Assembly: GCA_025360715.1 (NCBI GenBank)
Contig: JANYBS010000011.1
Span: 1-41,615, forward strand
Direction: 5' to 3'
DNA length: 41,615 nt
DNA from: Candidatus Eiseniibacteriota bacterium
GTDB lineage: Bacteria > Eisenbacteria > RBG-16-71-46
Positions 1 to 8,109 of the stretch are shown one piece after another; the stretch's first letter is position 1; every line of letters begins with the position of its first letter. The translations under genes and the position numbers were made by a program. The notes under the pieces were generated by a model. It was not told the origin of the DNA. It ran no database searches and was given only the letters and a program-made list of their open reading frames with translations.

Positions 1-308
1 GTCAGGCCGAGCTTCCGACGAACAGCTCGAAGCCTTCCTGCAACAGTGAGGTCCTCGGGCTCGGGGTCATATCCGAGGAACCGGACGATTGACCCGTAGT
101 GCCTGGGAAGAGGTCGGGCGAGCCCGATCTCCCAGAGGCCGACGGTCTCAGGGCTAACCCCTAGCTGCTCGGCCACGGTTCGTTGCAGTAGCTCGAGGTC
201 GAGCCGACGGCGCCGCACATGGTCACCCAGCGTCGAGAGTGAAATCGGGTAACCCCTTGGCAGAGCATGAGGTCTGGGAGCTACCAAGCGAAGTTTGTAG
301 AAGGGCAA
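1..308 (-). CDS. XRE-family helix-turn-helix regulator, partial at window edge
   Basis: Read on the minus strand, the frame is open from about 308 down to base 1 and continues out of the window. It contains TLGDHVRRRRLDL, then QRTVAEQLGVSPETVGLWE and a FLGYDP block. This is the typical layout of small XRE/Cro HTH proteins of the type 'TLGDHLRKRRLDLGL..QKEVAEQLGV...W E..R..P'. The LPFYKLRLVAPRP segment before it also resembles the usual N-terminus of that group. Function is presumably DNA binding and repression; the target is unknown. No clear ATG with a ribosome binding site is visible. A TTG at 306-308 is the only obvious start before homology changes to the oppositely oriented ComM fragment at about 312-316, so the 5' end may have been lost at that junction. 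The family call is firm; the start and completeness are not. Confidence 0.72.
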   Translation of the reverse strand, partial: MPFYKLRLVAPRPHALPRGYPISLSTLGDHVRRRRLDLELLQRTVAEQLGVSPETVGLWEIGLARPLPRHYGSIVRFLGYDPEPEDLTVAGRLRAVRRKLGL

Positions 309-315
309 CGCAACG

Positions 316-787
316 GTGCAAGTGCGGCTGGCTCGGGCACCCCAAGCGCGGCTGCCGCTGCACGCCGTCCGAACTGCTGCGCTATGCCGCGCGCGTGAGC
401 GGGCCTGTGCTCGACCGGCTCGACCTGCAGGTCGAGGTACCCGCGCTCACTTCGCAGGAACTACTGCACGTGGGCACGGGCGAGAGCACCGCCACTGTGC
501 GGCAGCGCGTGCTCGCTGCACGCGAGCGCCAAAGCGCGCGCGGTGTGGTGAACGCACTATTGCCCAACCGCGCGCTCGAGGTGGCGTGCGCGCTCGATGC
601 GCGCGGCACGCGCCTGGTGGCCGACGCCGTGGACCGCGGCGGCATGAGCGCGCGCGCCGTGCACCGCGCCATGCGTGTGGCGCGCACGATCGCCGACCTG
701 GCCGGCGACGAACGCGTGAGCGCCATGGCCTTGGGCGAAGCGCTGCAATACCGCGCGTACGAGGCGCGGTTCATGGCGGGGCCGTGA
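316..787 (+). pseudogene. comM: ComM/YifB (Mg-chelatase-like AAA+ ATPase) C-terminal remnant
   Basis: About 157 residues match the end of ComM/YifB, the AAA+ helicase needed for natural transformation. The match begins at CKCGWLGHPKRGCRCTP, the conserved cysteine-rich loop before sensor 2, runs through LLRYAARVSGPVLDRLDLQV and ends with the helical Mg_chelatase_C domain (AVHRAMRVARTIADLAG). The family is normally about 500 aa. The N-terminal Lon-like domain, Walker A and Walker B are absent, so this cannot be a working ATPase. The open frame extends back to 239, but residues before about 316 are not ComM-like and lie antisense to the HTH gene. The break is therefore sharp. It is either a genuine truncation or rearrangement or an assembly join. 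Homology to the family is clear; the cause of truncation is not. Confidence 0.8.
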
Positions 788-1094
788 GGGGGCGGGTGCA
801 TGTGCGCGCCAAACGGGCGCACAAGGCGGCGACCTACGGGCAAGGGCCGATGCCGACTCTGTCGAACCACCCGCCCCGAATGCGGACAGCCACATCGAGA
901 GGTCGCCTGCGCCGAGAACGTGAAACAAGGGCTTCATGTGTCCTCCATGGCGGCGGATGCGGCGTGACCGCCGTTCATCGGGTCCTACGCGAGCCTCGGG
1001 ACCTGGGTTCCCACGATTGGGCCGCTCGGGGTCATCCGGTGGGAAGCATCTGCACGAACGGCTCAGGCGGGTCGCTGCCATTCCTTGCGAAGTT
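788..1094. other. 307-bp stretch without a recognisable gene
   Basis: No frame here reads as a recognisable protein on either strand. Long GC-driven open frames cross it but have low-complexity, Arg/Ala-rich translations. It lies between two gene remnants and is best seen as decayed or rearranged DNA. Confidence 0.4.
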
Positions 1095-1289
1095 CGCCTG
1101 AGCGCCATGGCGACGCCGTGCGGACGGCGCATCCGCCGCCTTCTCGATGGCGAGGGCTCGCAGGGCATGCAGCGTGTGATCTGGGACGGCCGCGATGACC
1201 TGGGCTCGCGCGTACCCGCCGGGCTCTCTCTGGCGCGAACGGACGCGTCGGGCACGCGCGCGACGCGCATTGTGTTGGTGATCCGGTAA
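1095..1289 (+). pseudogene. Orphan FlgD-Ig-like / T9SS-type C-terminal sorting-tail remnant
   Basis: The last ~60 codons of the frame ending at 1289 read GRRIRRLLDGE, then GMQRVIWDGRDDLGSRVPAG, then ATRIVLVIR and a stop. This is the signature of the FlgD Ig-like/T9SS type A C-terminal tail found on many secreted proteins of Eisenbacteria and other FCB bacteria ('GR.VR.L.DG...G...V.WDGRD..G..V.AG...'). The body of a secreted protein should precede it, but upstream sequence in all three frames is unlike any domain I know, and no signal peptide is present. It is probably the 3' remnant of a decayed exported-protein gene. The motif match is seen directly; the pseudogene status is inferred from the missing body. 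Confidence 0.6.
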
Positions 1290-1311
1290 GGCGGCAGCGA
1301 CAGCCGGCGCG

Positions 1312-1914
1312 CTACAGCGCGTCGGGATGGTCGCGCGGCACCAGTGTGCGGTAATCCTCGAGCGTGCCGCCCGCGAGCGGCTTGAACATCACGCGATTGG
1401 TCTGCGTGAGCTTGCCGTAGGGCCCGGTGCGGCAGCGGGACTCCATGAAGCCGCACGCTTCCCAGAAACGCTCGCCGCGCGTATTGCCCACCACCACGCC
1501 GAGCCGCAACCACTCCGCGCCATTCGCGAACGCCCAGCGCTCGAGGCCGCCGTACAGCTCCTGCGCCAGGCCCGAGCCATGACGAGCGCTCGCCACGTAG
1601 AGATACCCGATGTGCCACACACGTGGCGCCAGCAGGTCGCTGACCACATTCGCGAATGCGGCCAACTCGCCCGTGTGGTCGACATACCCGATCAGCCACT
1701 TACGCGTGTAGCTCCACCCCGCCGGCAGCGCCTCGTGGATCTCCTTGTGCGCTTCATCGCTCGCCGGCGGCTCGCCGTAGCAGAACGTGTGGTATTGCGG
1801 ATTCGCAGCGAGGAAGCGTTGGAGCAGCGCTTCGTGCTCGGCGGTGATCTCGATCGTATGCAGGTCGCTCACGGGCGATGGCGGCAGTTCGGTGAGGTCC
1901 AACTCGATCTCCAC
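1312..1914 (-). CDS. GNAT-family N-acetyltransferase
   Basis: A 200-aa single-domain protein. The GNAT core is clear: a beta-4/acetyl-CoA loop region WHIGYLYVASARHGSGLAQE (the R/Q-x-x-G-x-G/A pyrophosphate loop appears as RHGSGLA), a following helix ELYGGLERWAFANG, and the motif-B strand with NTRGERFWEACGFMES, where the FW..CGF block is typical of the C-terminal CoA-binding helix. It should transfer an acetyl group from acetyl-CoA to an amine; the substrate cannot be read. The start is a GTG at 1914 without a strong Shine-Dalgarno. It follows the histone-deacetylase-like gene in the same direction after a 77-bp gap, so the two may be co-transcribed. An acetyltransferase beside a deacetylase recalls AcuA/AcuC, but AcuB is missing. 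Confidence 0.8.
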   Translation of the reverse strand: MEIELDLTELPPSPVSDLHTIEITAEHEALLQRFLAANPQYHTFCYGEPPASDEAHKEIHEALPAGWSYTRKWLIGYVDHTGELAAFANVVSDLLAPRVWHIGYLYVASARHGSGLAQELYGGLERWAFANGAEWLRLGVVVGNTRGERFWEACGFMESRCRTGPYGKLTQTNRVMFKPLAGGTLEDYRTLVPRDHPDAL

Positions 1915-1991
1915 GATCGCAAATCGCCAGTTTCACAGCGTGGTGTCGTGCGCGCGGCGCCGGCCACTATCGCGCGGGGTCGTGAATCTGT

Positions 1992-2888
1992 CTATCGCCG
2001 CACGCCGTGCCTGGCGGCGGCCTCGAGCGTGCTGCGATGCAGCGCCACCAGGGCATCGCGTTCGAGCAACGGCCCCACGTAGCCGCCAGCGGGCGTGAAC
2101 GCGACTGGCAGACCTCGCTGCGCCGCCCACTGGAACACCATGCGGTCGCGCTCCGCGAGAATGGGCGCGGTGATGCCATCGCGCCCGCCGGTCGGGCAAT
2201 TCATGTACGGGTCCACGCCGGCGTTGTACAGGCACAAGTCGAACGCCGCGCCTTCGGCGTCGATGCGGGCGAGCGCGCGGTCGATGGTGGGCAGATAGGC
2301 GCGCGAATCGATCACGTAGTCGAAAGTGGACTGCGCGTCTTGCTCGAAGGCATCGAAATCGCACACGCTCACGTCGAATTGCCGGCAGCGCGGATCGCCC
2401 GCGATGAGCGACGCCGTTCCGCCGCCGAAATGCGCGTCCAGATCCAGGACCAGCACGCGCTTCACGCCCTGCGCGAACAAGACGCGCGCGGCGATCACCA
2501 GGCCATTGAACGTGCAGCATCCGCGGCCAGTGCCCGCACAGGCGTGATGAAAGCCGCTGGCAAGCGTGCCCGAGACGCCATCTTCGAGCGCCGCGCGCGC
2601 GGCCGCAACCAAGCCGCCGTTGGTGGCCAGCGACATCGGCCAGAGTCGGGCGTCCCACGGAAAGCCCTGCGATTCCGCCAGCGTGCGCGGAAGGCCGCGC
2701 TCGACAGCGTCCACGTACGAGGGATCGTGCACCATGTGGACCTGATCGCGCGTGAGCGGCGGATGCGACGCGAGCGTGACGCCCGCGATCGGTTCTCGCG
2801 CGAGCGAGTCCGCGATCCAAGTAGCCTTGCGCGTCGTATCGAACGCGTGCGCAGAACTCGTATAGGCGGAATCGTAGAAGACACGCAT
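1992..2888 (-). CDS. Histone-deacetylase-fold amidohydrolase (AcuC/AphA-like)
   Basis: A 298-aa cytosolic protein, close to the usual length of bacterial class I/II HDAC-like amidohydrolases. The catalytic landmarks appear in order: the HH dyad in GFHHACAG (about residues 114-115), metal ligands D151 and H153 in LDLDAHFGGGT, a third metal Asp in NAGVDPY (about 226), and the transition-state Tyr in GGY (about 270). These enzymes remove acetyl groups from lysine, polyamines or acetoin-related substrates; which one is not readable. The ATG at 2888 gives MRVFYDSAY, a normal family N-terminus. The GNAT gene lies downstream in the same direction. The upstream region holds a compact hairpin (3005-3046) that could form in the 5' flank. 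Confidence 0.88.
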   Translation of the reverse strand: MRVFYDSAYTSSAHAFDTTRKATWIADSLAREPIAGVTLASHPPLTRDQVHMVHDPSYVDAVERGLPRTLAESQGFPWDARLWPMSLATNGGLVAAARAALEDGVSGTLASGFHHACAGTGRGCCTFNGLVIAARVLFAQGVKRVLVLDLDAHFGGGTASLIAGDPRCRQFDVSVCDFDAFEQDAQSTFDYVIDSRAYLPTIDRALARIDAEGAAFDLCLYNAGVDPYMNCPTGGRDGITAPILAERDRMVFQWAAQRGLPVAFTPAGGYVGPLLERDALVALHRSTLEAAARHGVRR

Positions 2889-3341
2889 GGTGGATGTCCG
2901 CGGATCGGCGACAGTTCGGGTGAACAGGCGTCCGGAGCGTAGAGCCTGCCGAGAAGAATTCCCATTGCACTACGCCCCTCGCACATGTTCTATTCCCTCT
3001 CGACCGGGAGACGCGCGGAGTGATCCGCGGGCCTCCCGTGTCGTTTTCACCCCGACCGGGTGGATCCGCGCCGCTGCGCGCACAGGAGAGAGCATGCTGT
3101 CCGCCACACCCGGTCGCCTCACCCCGCCGGAAAGCCTTGCGAGAAGGGACTTCGCCCCGAAGCCCACCCATGCTCGCAGGCCCGTCCCGATGCATCGTCG
3201 CGCCGTGTACGAGCCGCGCCCGGGCTAGCGCCCCGAGCGCGCCGGCCGGAAGCCCGGGCTCTGGCACGTGTGACGATCTCCCGTCGTCGCACACCGGCCG
3301 GCCTCATCTTGGTGTGCGGTGCCGGTCGCACCGCGTGCCCC
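2889..3341. other. Intergenic region, no gene seen, hairpin-rich
   Basis: About 450 bp between two leftward genes. No convincing coding frame and no tRNA T-loop motif is present. It holds a two-tier hairpin (3005-3046), a small CACCC/GGGTG stem-loop near 3048-3063 and two copies of GCCCGGGCT (3218 and 3252). It probably contains the promoter for the deacetylase gene, but I cannot point to a clean -35/-10 pair. Confidence 0.4.
3005..3046 (+). terminator. Two-tier GC hairpin with GNRA loop and T-run
   Basis: CGGGAG (3005-3010) pairs with CTCCCG (3033-3038). Inside a 3x3 internal loop, CGCGGA (3014-3019) pairs with TCCGCG (3024-3029) around a GTGA tetraloop. TGTCGTTTT follows on the plus strand, so it looks like a rightward intrinsic terminator. 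No rightward gene ends here, so a structured 5' region or a regulatory RNA is an alternative. Confidence 0.4.
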
Positions 3342-3387
3342 AGCACAAAGCGCCGGCCTCCGCGAGGAGGTCCGGCGCATTCGTGCT
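3342..3387 (-). terminator. Strong intrinsic terminator after the 382-aa hypothetical gene
   Basis: GCGCCGGCCTCC (3350-3361) pairs with GGAGGTCCGGCGC (3366-3378) around a GCGA tetraloop with one bulged base. AGCAC/GTGCT extends the base of the stem. Read leftward, the inner arm is followed by TTT. It lies 30 bp beyond the stop at 3417, the right place to end that gene. Confidence 0.65.
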
Positions 3388-3416
3388 TCTCATCAGAAAG
3401 GCGCGGCGCGGCGCAG

Positions 3417-4565
3417 CTACTCCAGCTCGTCGAGCGCCTCGAGCGCCAAGGCGAGCGCGTGGAAATCCGCCTCGTTGGCCGTGTCCATGAGCTCGCGCAC
3501 GCGGTCGCGGATGCGGCTCTCGCCGCGGCGGCCCAGCAACAACGCGGCGTAGGCGCGATCACTGGTGTCGCGCACGACACGATCGTCCAGATAGAACGTG
3601 CCGGGGTCGCTGAAGACATTCAAGAGGTCGGCCACATCCGGCGGCAGGGTGCCCACCTCGATACGGTCCTCGAACACGTCGTGCAACAGCGGCGTCACGA
3701 ACGCCGCCGTGATGCGATCGAGCATCTCGAGCGCCTCGGTGCGATTGCGCGGCACGGGGTCCATGAGCGCCACGCGGAGCGCGGCCGGCATGATGCGCGC
3801 GCCCTCGAACGGCGGCAGGTGTTCCGCGCCGCCCGAATGCACGAGCCAGCGCACCGCCCCGGCCAAGCCCACGGGATCGAGCCACACGCGGTGCAATGCA
3901 GCGGCGATCACATCGGCCGAGAAGCCATCGTGCAGGCAGCTCTCGATGAACCTGTCGAGCGGCAGCCCCACGAACCATTCCGGATGCGACGCGCCCAGCA
4001 CCTTGAAACACGCGCTCGCGCGCAGCTCCGGATCCGGAAGCAACGCTACGAGCGCCGCCTGGCGCTCAGCCTCGTGGCCCGGCTCCCACAGCGACTCGGG
4101 CGCGCCTTCGGGCAACTGCGCGCTCTGGCGCGTGACGACGGTGTCCCACAGCCGCTCGCGGCGGCGTACGTTCGAGAGTCCTTCCAGCGGCGCCGCGAAT
4201 CCCTGCTGCGCCAGCCAAGCGCATAGCGCATCGGCCGAAGCATCCTGCAGGCGTGCGAACGCCGGCTGTCCTTGCGGCCAGTGCAGCACGCGGCCGTGCA
4301 CCAGCGTGAGCGTGGCCAGCGGCAAGCCCGCGCGGCAGAGCTCCAAGCGCGGCGCGTCATTCGGAGCTGCGCCGCTGCCGATCACCTCGGCCACGCGAAT
4401 CGTGCGGCCGAACTCGGCCAGCAGCGCGAGCCCGCGCACGGTGATCTTCTCGGATTCGGCTTCGTCGAACCCGGCCAGAGCGTCGAGCAAGCGCAGCTCA
4501 TCGGCCCGGCCGATCGCGGCGCGTACCTGTTCTGTCCAGTGGCGTGCGTCGTCGATGGCGCTCAT
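3417..4565 (-). CDS. Hypothetical protein, unrecognised, 382 aa
   Basis: The translation is well-behaved, with balanced composition and a helical, acidic character. It begins MSAIDDARHW and ends ALALEALDELE. I see no signal peptide, membrane segment, nucleotide-binding loop or metal-binding motif. A helical-repeat-like middle and end suggest an all-alpha cytosolic protein, but I cannot assign a family. I chose the ATG at 4565. The frame stays open to 4874, but the extra residues are Arg/Gly-rich, look non-coding and would run into the 5' region of the divergent metalloprotease gene. No strong Shine-Dalgarno precedes 4565, so the start is moderate. A good terminator lies just downstream (3342-3387), suggesting a single-gene unit. 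Confidence 0.7.
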   Translation of the reverse strand: MSAIDDARHWTEQVRAAIGRADELRLLDALAGFDEAESEKITVRGLALLAEFGRTIRVAEVIGSGAAPNDAPRLELCRAGLPLATLTLVHGRVLHWPQGQPAFARLQDASADALCAWLAQQGFAAPLEGLSNVRRRERLWDTVVTRQSAQLPEGAPESLWEPGHEAERQAALVALLPDPELRASACFKVLGASHPEWFVGLPLDRFIESCLHDGFSADVIAAALHRVWLDPVGLAGAVRWLVHSGGAEHLPPFEGARIMPAALRVALMDPVPRNRTEALEMLDRITAAFVTPLLHDVFEDRIEVGTLPPDVADLLNVFSDPGTFYLDDRVVRDTSDRAYAALLLGRRGESRIRDRVRELMDTANEADFHALALALEALDELE

Positions 4566-4745
4566 CGGCAATGGCTCTCGGGCAGGGCTCTCGGGCTTGG
4601 TACGGGCTTCACGGGGAGCGGGCACTCTAGCAGGTGGCGCGGGCACTTGCGCAGCTCGGCGATGCATTCGTGCTGGCCTGCGCGTGGCTCGGCCTTTACT
4701 GTCGCGCGACGTTCCGCGACCTCCATCCTCCCCGTCGAGGCTCCC

Positions 4746-7235
4746 ATGCGCCGTGCCCTTTCGCTCACCACGCTCGCGTTGCTCGTTCCCTTCGCCGCCG
4801 CGTTCGCCACGCCCTCGCATGCGGCCGATGCTCCCGCCACGATCGCCGCGCGCACCGCCGGCCTGGCGCGCCACGACGGCTTCCTGCCGTGGTACTGGGA
4901 CGCCAAGCAGGGTGCGTTGTTATTGCTGTTGCCCAAGCTGGGCGACGAGTTCCTCTATGGCGTGAACCTGGCCGGCGGGGCCGGCACGATCGAAGCCTCG
5001 CTCGACCGCGGTCAGTTGGGCGACCTGCGGCTCGTGCACTTCGAGCGCGTGGGCCCGCGCGTGCTGCTCGTGCAACAGCAGCTGAGTCATCGCACCAGCT
5101 CCACCGACGCCGCGCAGCAACTCGCCGTACAGCACTCCTTTCCCTCGGCGATCCTTGCCGCCATGCCGATCGTGGCGACTGGCCACGACAGCCTGATCGT
5201 CGACGCGACCGCGTTCCTGCTGCACGACAGCGAGTTCGCTTCGTCGATCGCGAGCCTGAAAGAAGGCTGGCACCAGGACGACGCGCGCTCGGCATTGTCG
5301 ATCGACGGCTGCGGCGCGTTCCCGCTCAACACCGAGATCGAGGCGCTGATCACGTACACGACCGACGCCGCGGGCCGCGGCACGCGCGCCGTCTCGCCCG
5401 ACGGTCGCACGATGACATTGCTGGCGCACCACACGTTCCGCGCGTTGCCGCCGGCGGGCTACGAGGCACGCGCGCAGGATCCACGCGTGGGCTTCTTCTC
5501 GGTGGACTACAAAGACTACGGCGCGCCCTTCACGCAACCGCTCGCGCAGCGGCTCGCCATGCGCTGGCGCTTGGTGCCCAAAGACGCGAACGCGCGGCCA
5601 TGCGAGCCCGTGCAGAGGATCGTCTATTATCTGGATCCGGCGATCCCCGAGCCCGAACGCAGCAGCGTGCGCGCCGCTGCGTTGTGGTGGAACCACGCGT
5701 TCGATGAGGCCGGCTGGAAGGACGCGTTCGAGCTGCGCGACCTGCCCGCAGGTGCCAGCTTTCTCGATGCGCGCTATTCGGGCATCCAGTGGACGCACCG
5801 CACCGAGCGCGCGTGGAGCATCGGGCAATCTCAATCCGACCCGCGCACGGGCGAGATCCTGCACGCTGTGGTGTTGCTCGACTCGCACCGGCGGCGCACG
5901 ACCGACCGCATGTGGCGCAATATGGAGCTCGGGGCCGCGCCGCCCGTGCGCGGCGCGTGCATAGCCGCCGATGCGCCCGATGCGGCGAGCTTGCCGCTGG
6001 CGCCCGGGATCGGCGAGTCCGACATGGTGCTGGCGCGGCTGTCGTACCTGGCCGCGCACGAGGTGGGCCACACGCTGGGTCTGGAACACGACATGGCCGC
6101 GACGACGTTCGGCTGGGGATCGGTCATGGACTACCTTGCTCCCCATCTGGTGGCCAAGGGCGACGGCCCCGGCGCGTCAAGCGCTGCCTCCAGCGCTGCC
6201 TCCATCGATGCTTCCGATGTCTACCCGCGCGACATCGGCAGCTACGACCGCTTCGCGATCGACTGGGGCTACCGCGCCAACACCACCGCCGAGCAGCGCG
6301 ACGCCGCCATCCGCGCCGCGCAGGCCATGGGCATCGTCTATCCGCTCATGAGCGACGCGCGCTGGAACGAATACGACTGCACCGACGATGCGGCTGCGTG
6401 GCTGGCGAACACGCGGGCGGTGCGCCGCATCCTGCTCGCGCGCTTCGGCGTGGGGCAACTCAAGGCGGGCGAGCCGCTCTACACGCTGCAAGAGCGCTTC
6501 TCGCTCGCCTACCTGCACCACCGCTTCGCGCTGCTGGCGGCGCTGCACCAGATCGGCGGCGAGCATCTTGCGAACGCGCTCGCGGGCGACGGCCAGGTGC
6601 CGCGCACCGCCGTGCCTGCGGCGCAGCAGCGCCAAGCACTCGAGCAGGTGCTCGCGTGCCTGACGCCCGCCGAGCTCGACGTGCCCGCGAGCATCGAGGC
6701 CGTGCTGCTGCCGCCGCCCACGGGCGTCGAGCCCACACGCGAGGCATTCGCGACGAGTCTTGACGACGGCGGCTTCGACAGGCTCACGGCGGCGCGCACG
6801 CTCGCCGCGATGATCGCCACACCGCTGCTTGAGACGCCGCGCGCCGAAGCGCTGGCGCAGGCCGGCACAGGAGCGCCGACGCTGGCCGATGTGCTGCACG
6901 CGCTCGTGCGTGCCACGTGGGATTCGCCGGTCCCGGCCGAAGCACGCCAAGCGCCACTGCGGCGCGCGGCGCAGGACGCGGCGCTCGACGCGATGCTGCG
7001 CCTGGCGCGAGATGCCGACGCCAGCCTGGAGGTGCGCGCGCCGGCCAGCATGGCGCTGCAGGGCCTGGCCGACGCGCTCTCCGAGCGACTCAAGACCGCC
7101 AAAGCGCTCGAGCCCGCCGAGGCCGCGCATCTGCGCATGGCGCGCTGGGAGATCAACACGTTCATCACCGCCGACGCCGGGGCGCCGCGCGGCACGACGC
7201 CCGCGCCGCCGCCCGGACGCCCGGTCGGCAACTAG
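4746..7235 (+). CDS. Secreted zinc-dependent metalloprotease (DUF5117/DUF4953-type)
   Basis: An 829-aa exported protein. The N-terminus is a signal peptide (MRRAL, hydrophobic core, cleavage near SHA-ADAP). A long DUF5117-like N-terminal region follows (for example WYWDAKQGALLLLLPKLG and YGVNLAGGAG), then a metallopeptidase core with the zincin motif HEVGHTLGLEHD at about residue 438, giving two zinc His and the catalytic Glu, followed by a Met-turn-like SVMDYL. The C-terminal third is helical. Related FCB proteins are large periplasmic or extracellular proteases of unknown substrate. The ATG at 4746 has GAGG 7 bp upstream and immediately yields the signal peptide; the open frame reaches back to 4272 but that part is antisense to the previous gene. 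A small Ser/Ala insertion encoded by a 12-bp repeat (6181-6206) follows the active site. Confidence 0.88.
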   Translation: MRRALSLTTLALLVPFAAAFATPSHAADAPATIAARTAGLARHDGFLPWYWDAKQGALLLLLPKLGDEFLYGVNLAGGAGTIEASLDRGQLGDLRLVHFERVGPRVLLVQQQLSHRTSSTDAAQQLAVQHSFPSAILAAMPIVATGHDSLIVDATAFLLHDSEFASSIASLKEGWHQDDARSALSIDGCGAFPLNTEIEALITYTTDAAGRGTRAVSPDGRTMTLLAHHTFRALPPAGYEARAQDPRVGFFSVDYKDYGAPFTQPLAQRLAMRWRLVPKDANARPCEPVQRIVYYLDPAIPEPERSSVRAAALWWNHAFDEAGWKDAFELRDLPAGASFLDARYSGIQWTHRTERAWSIGQSQSDPRTGEILHAVVLLDSHRRRTTDRMWRNMELGAAPPVRGACIAADAPDAASLPLAPGIGESDMVLARLSYLAAHEVGHTLGLEHDMAATTFGWGSVMDYLAPHLVAKGDGPGASSAASSAASIDASDVYPRDIGSYDRFAIDWGYRANTTAEQRDAAIRAAQAMGIVYPLMSDARWNEYDCTDDAAAWLANTRAVRRILLARFGVGQLKAGEPLYTLQERFSLAYLHHRFALLAALHQIGGEHLANALAGDGQVPRTAVPAAQQRQALEQVLACLTPAELDVPASIEAVLLPPPTGVEPTREAFATSLDDGGFDRLTAARTLAAMIATPLLETPRAEALAQAGTGAPTLADVLHALVRATWDSPVPAEARQAPLRRAAQDAALDAMLRLARDADASLEVRAPASMALQGLADALSERLKTAKALEPAEAAHLRMARWEINTFITADAGAPRGTTPAPPPGRPVGN

Positions 7236-7239
7236 CCCA

Positions 7240-7980
7240 TCACAGCAACTGCCGCGCGCGAAAGCTCACCAGGCCGCGCGCACCCACGATCACGTGGTCG
7301 AGCACGCCGATGCCGACCAGGTCGCCGACTTCGACCAAGCGCCGGGTGATGCTCAGGTCCTCTTCGCTGGGCTCGGGATCACCGCTCGGATGGTTGTGCA
7401 CCAGCACCACACTCGCGGCCGAATGCAGGATCGCCGGCAGGAACACCTCGCGCGGGTGCACGATCGACGCGTTGAGGCTGCCGATGCTCACCGTTTCGCG
7501 CCGCTGCAGCTCGTGCCGGGCGTTGAGCAGCAGCACCACGAAGTGCTCACGCTTGGCCACCATGAGATCGCGCACATGGGCGTGCACGTCCTCGGGGCAG
7601 CGGATGCTGGCGCCGTTCGCGGGCCGCTCGAACGCGCGGCGGCCCAGTTCGAACGCCGCGCAGAGCGCCGCCGCCCGTGCCGGCCCCACGCCCGCCAGTC
7701 CGAGCCAGCGCACGAACGGCCACGCCGACGCCTCGGCCGGGGTGTGCCGCGCGAGCGCGCGCCCCATGCGTACGGCGCTGCGCCCGGCCACGCCCGAGCC
7801 CAGCAGCAATGCGTAGAGCTCGGCATCGGACAGCCGCGACGCGCCCAGCTGGCGCAGCTTCTCGCGCGGGCGCAGCGCCGCCGCCGTGAGCGCAGCGTCC
7901 ACGGCGTGGTCGGCGCCATCGGGGTCCCCCGGCATGCCTGGCGTGGCCGGCACGCCTTCCTCGGCGGGATAGATTGTCAT
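7240..7980 (-). CDS. radC: RadC/UPF0758 family JAB-domain protein
   Basis: The N-terminal part has a RadC helix-hairpin-helix stretch (REKLRQLGASRLSDAEL, then LAGVGPARAAAL). The C-terminal part is the MPN+/JAMM metalloprotease-like fold with HNHPSGDPEPSEED, supplying the His-x-His...Asp metal site. Despite the name, a DNA-repair role is not established for the family; function remains uncertain. The open frame has an earlier ATG at 8031, but I prefer the ATG at 7980 (MTIYPAEEG). It still leaves about 40 residues before the conserved REKL block and keeps the good sigma-70-like promoter at 8013-8041 of the divergent gene outside the coding region. The 3' end lies 4 bp from the convergent metalloprotease stop. 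Family call high; start moderate. Confidence 0.88.
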   Translation of the reverse strand: MTIYPAEEGVPATPGMPGDPDGADHAVDAALTAAALRPREKLRQLGASRLSDAELYALLLGSGVAGRSAVRMGRALARHTPAEASAWPFVRWLGLAGVGPARAAALCAAFELGRRAFERPANGASIRCPEDVHAHVRDLMVAKREHFVVLLLNARHELQRRETVSIGSLNASIVHPREVFLPAILHSAASVVLVHNHPSGDPEPSEEDLSITRRLVEVGDLVGIGVLDHVIVGARGLVSFRARQLL

Positions 7981-8012
7981 GGGAATGTCTCGCTGACCGG
8001 GGGCGAGAGTCT

Positions 8013-8041
8013 TTCGCAAGGGCCTGCGCATAGGCGATAAT
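8013..8041 (+). promoter_or_regulatory. Sigma-70-like promoter for the exported protein at 8110
   Basis: TTCGCA (8013-8018, 4/6 to consensus), a 17-bp spacer and GATAAT (8036-8041, 5/6) sit about 70 bp upstream of the ATG. Spacing is ideal. Not tested. Confidence 0.5.
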
Positions 8042-8109
8042 GTTCCGCCACGCGATCCCTCTGTTCACATCCCGCCGAGTGCGGGAAGACCATCGCAGGA
8101 GAAAGCAGC

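Noticed and set aside
557-1699. Minus-strand 380-codon frame at the left end
   Set aside because: Arg/Ala/Gly-rich and overlaps the ComM remnant, the sorting-tail remnant and the GNAT gene; no domain in the translation.
6181-6206. Short repeat in the metalloprotease gene, considered as a variable-number tandem repeat
   Set aside because: Only about two 12-bp copies, in frame, encoding a Ser/Ala linker; too little to call a repeat feature of interest.
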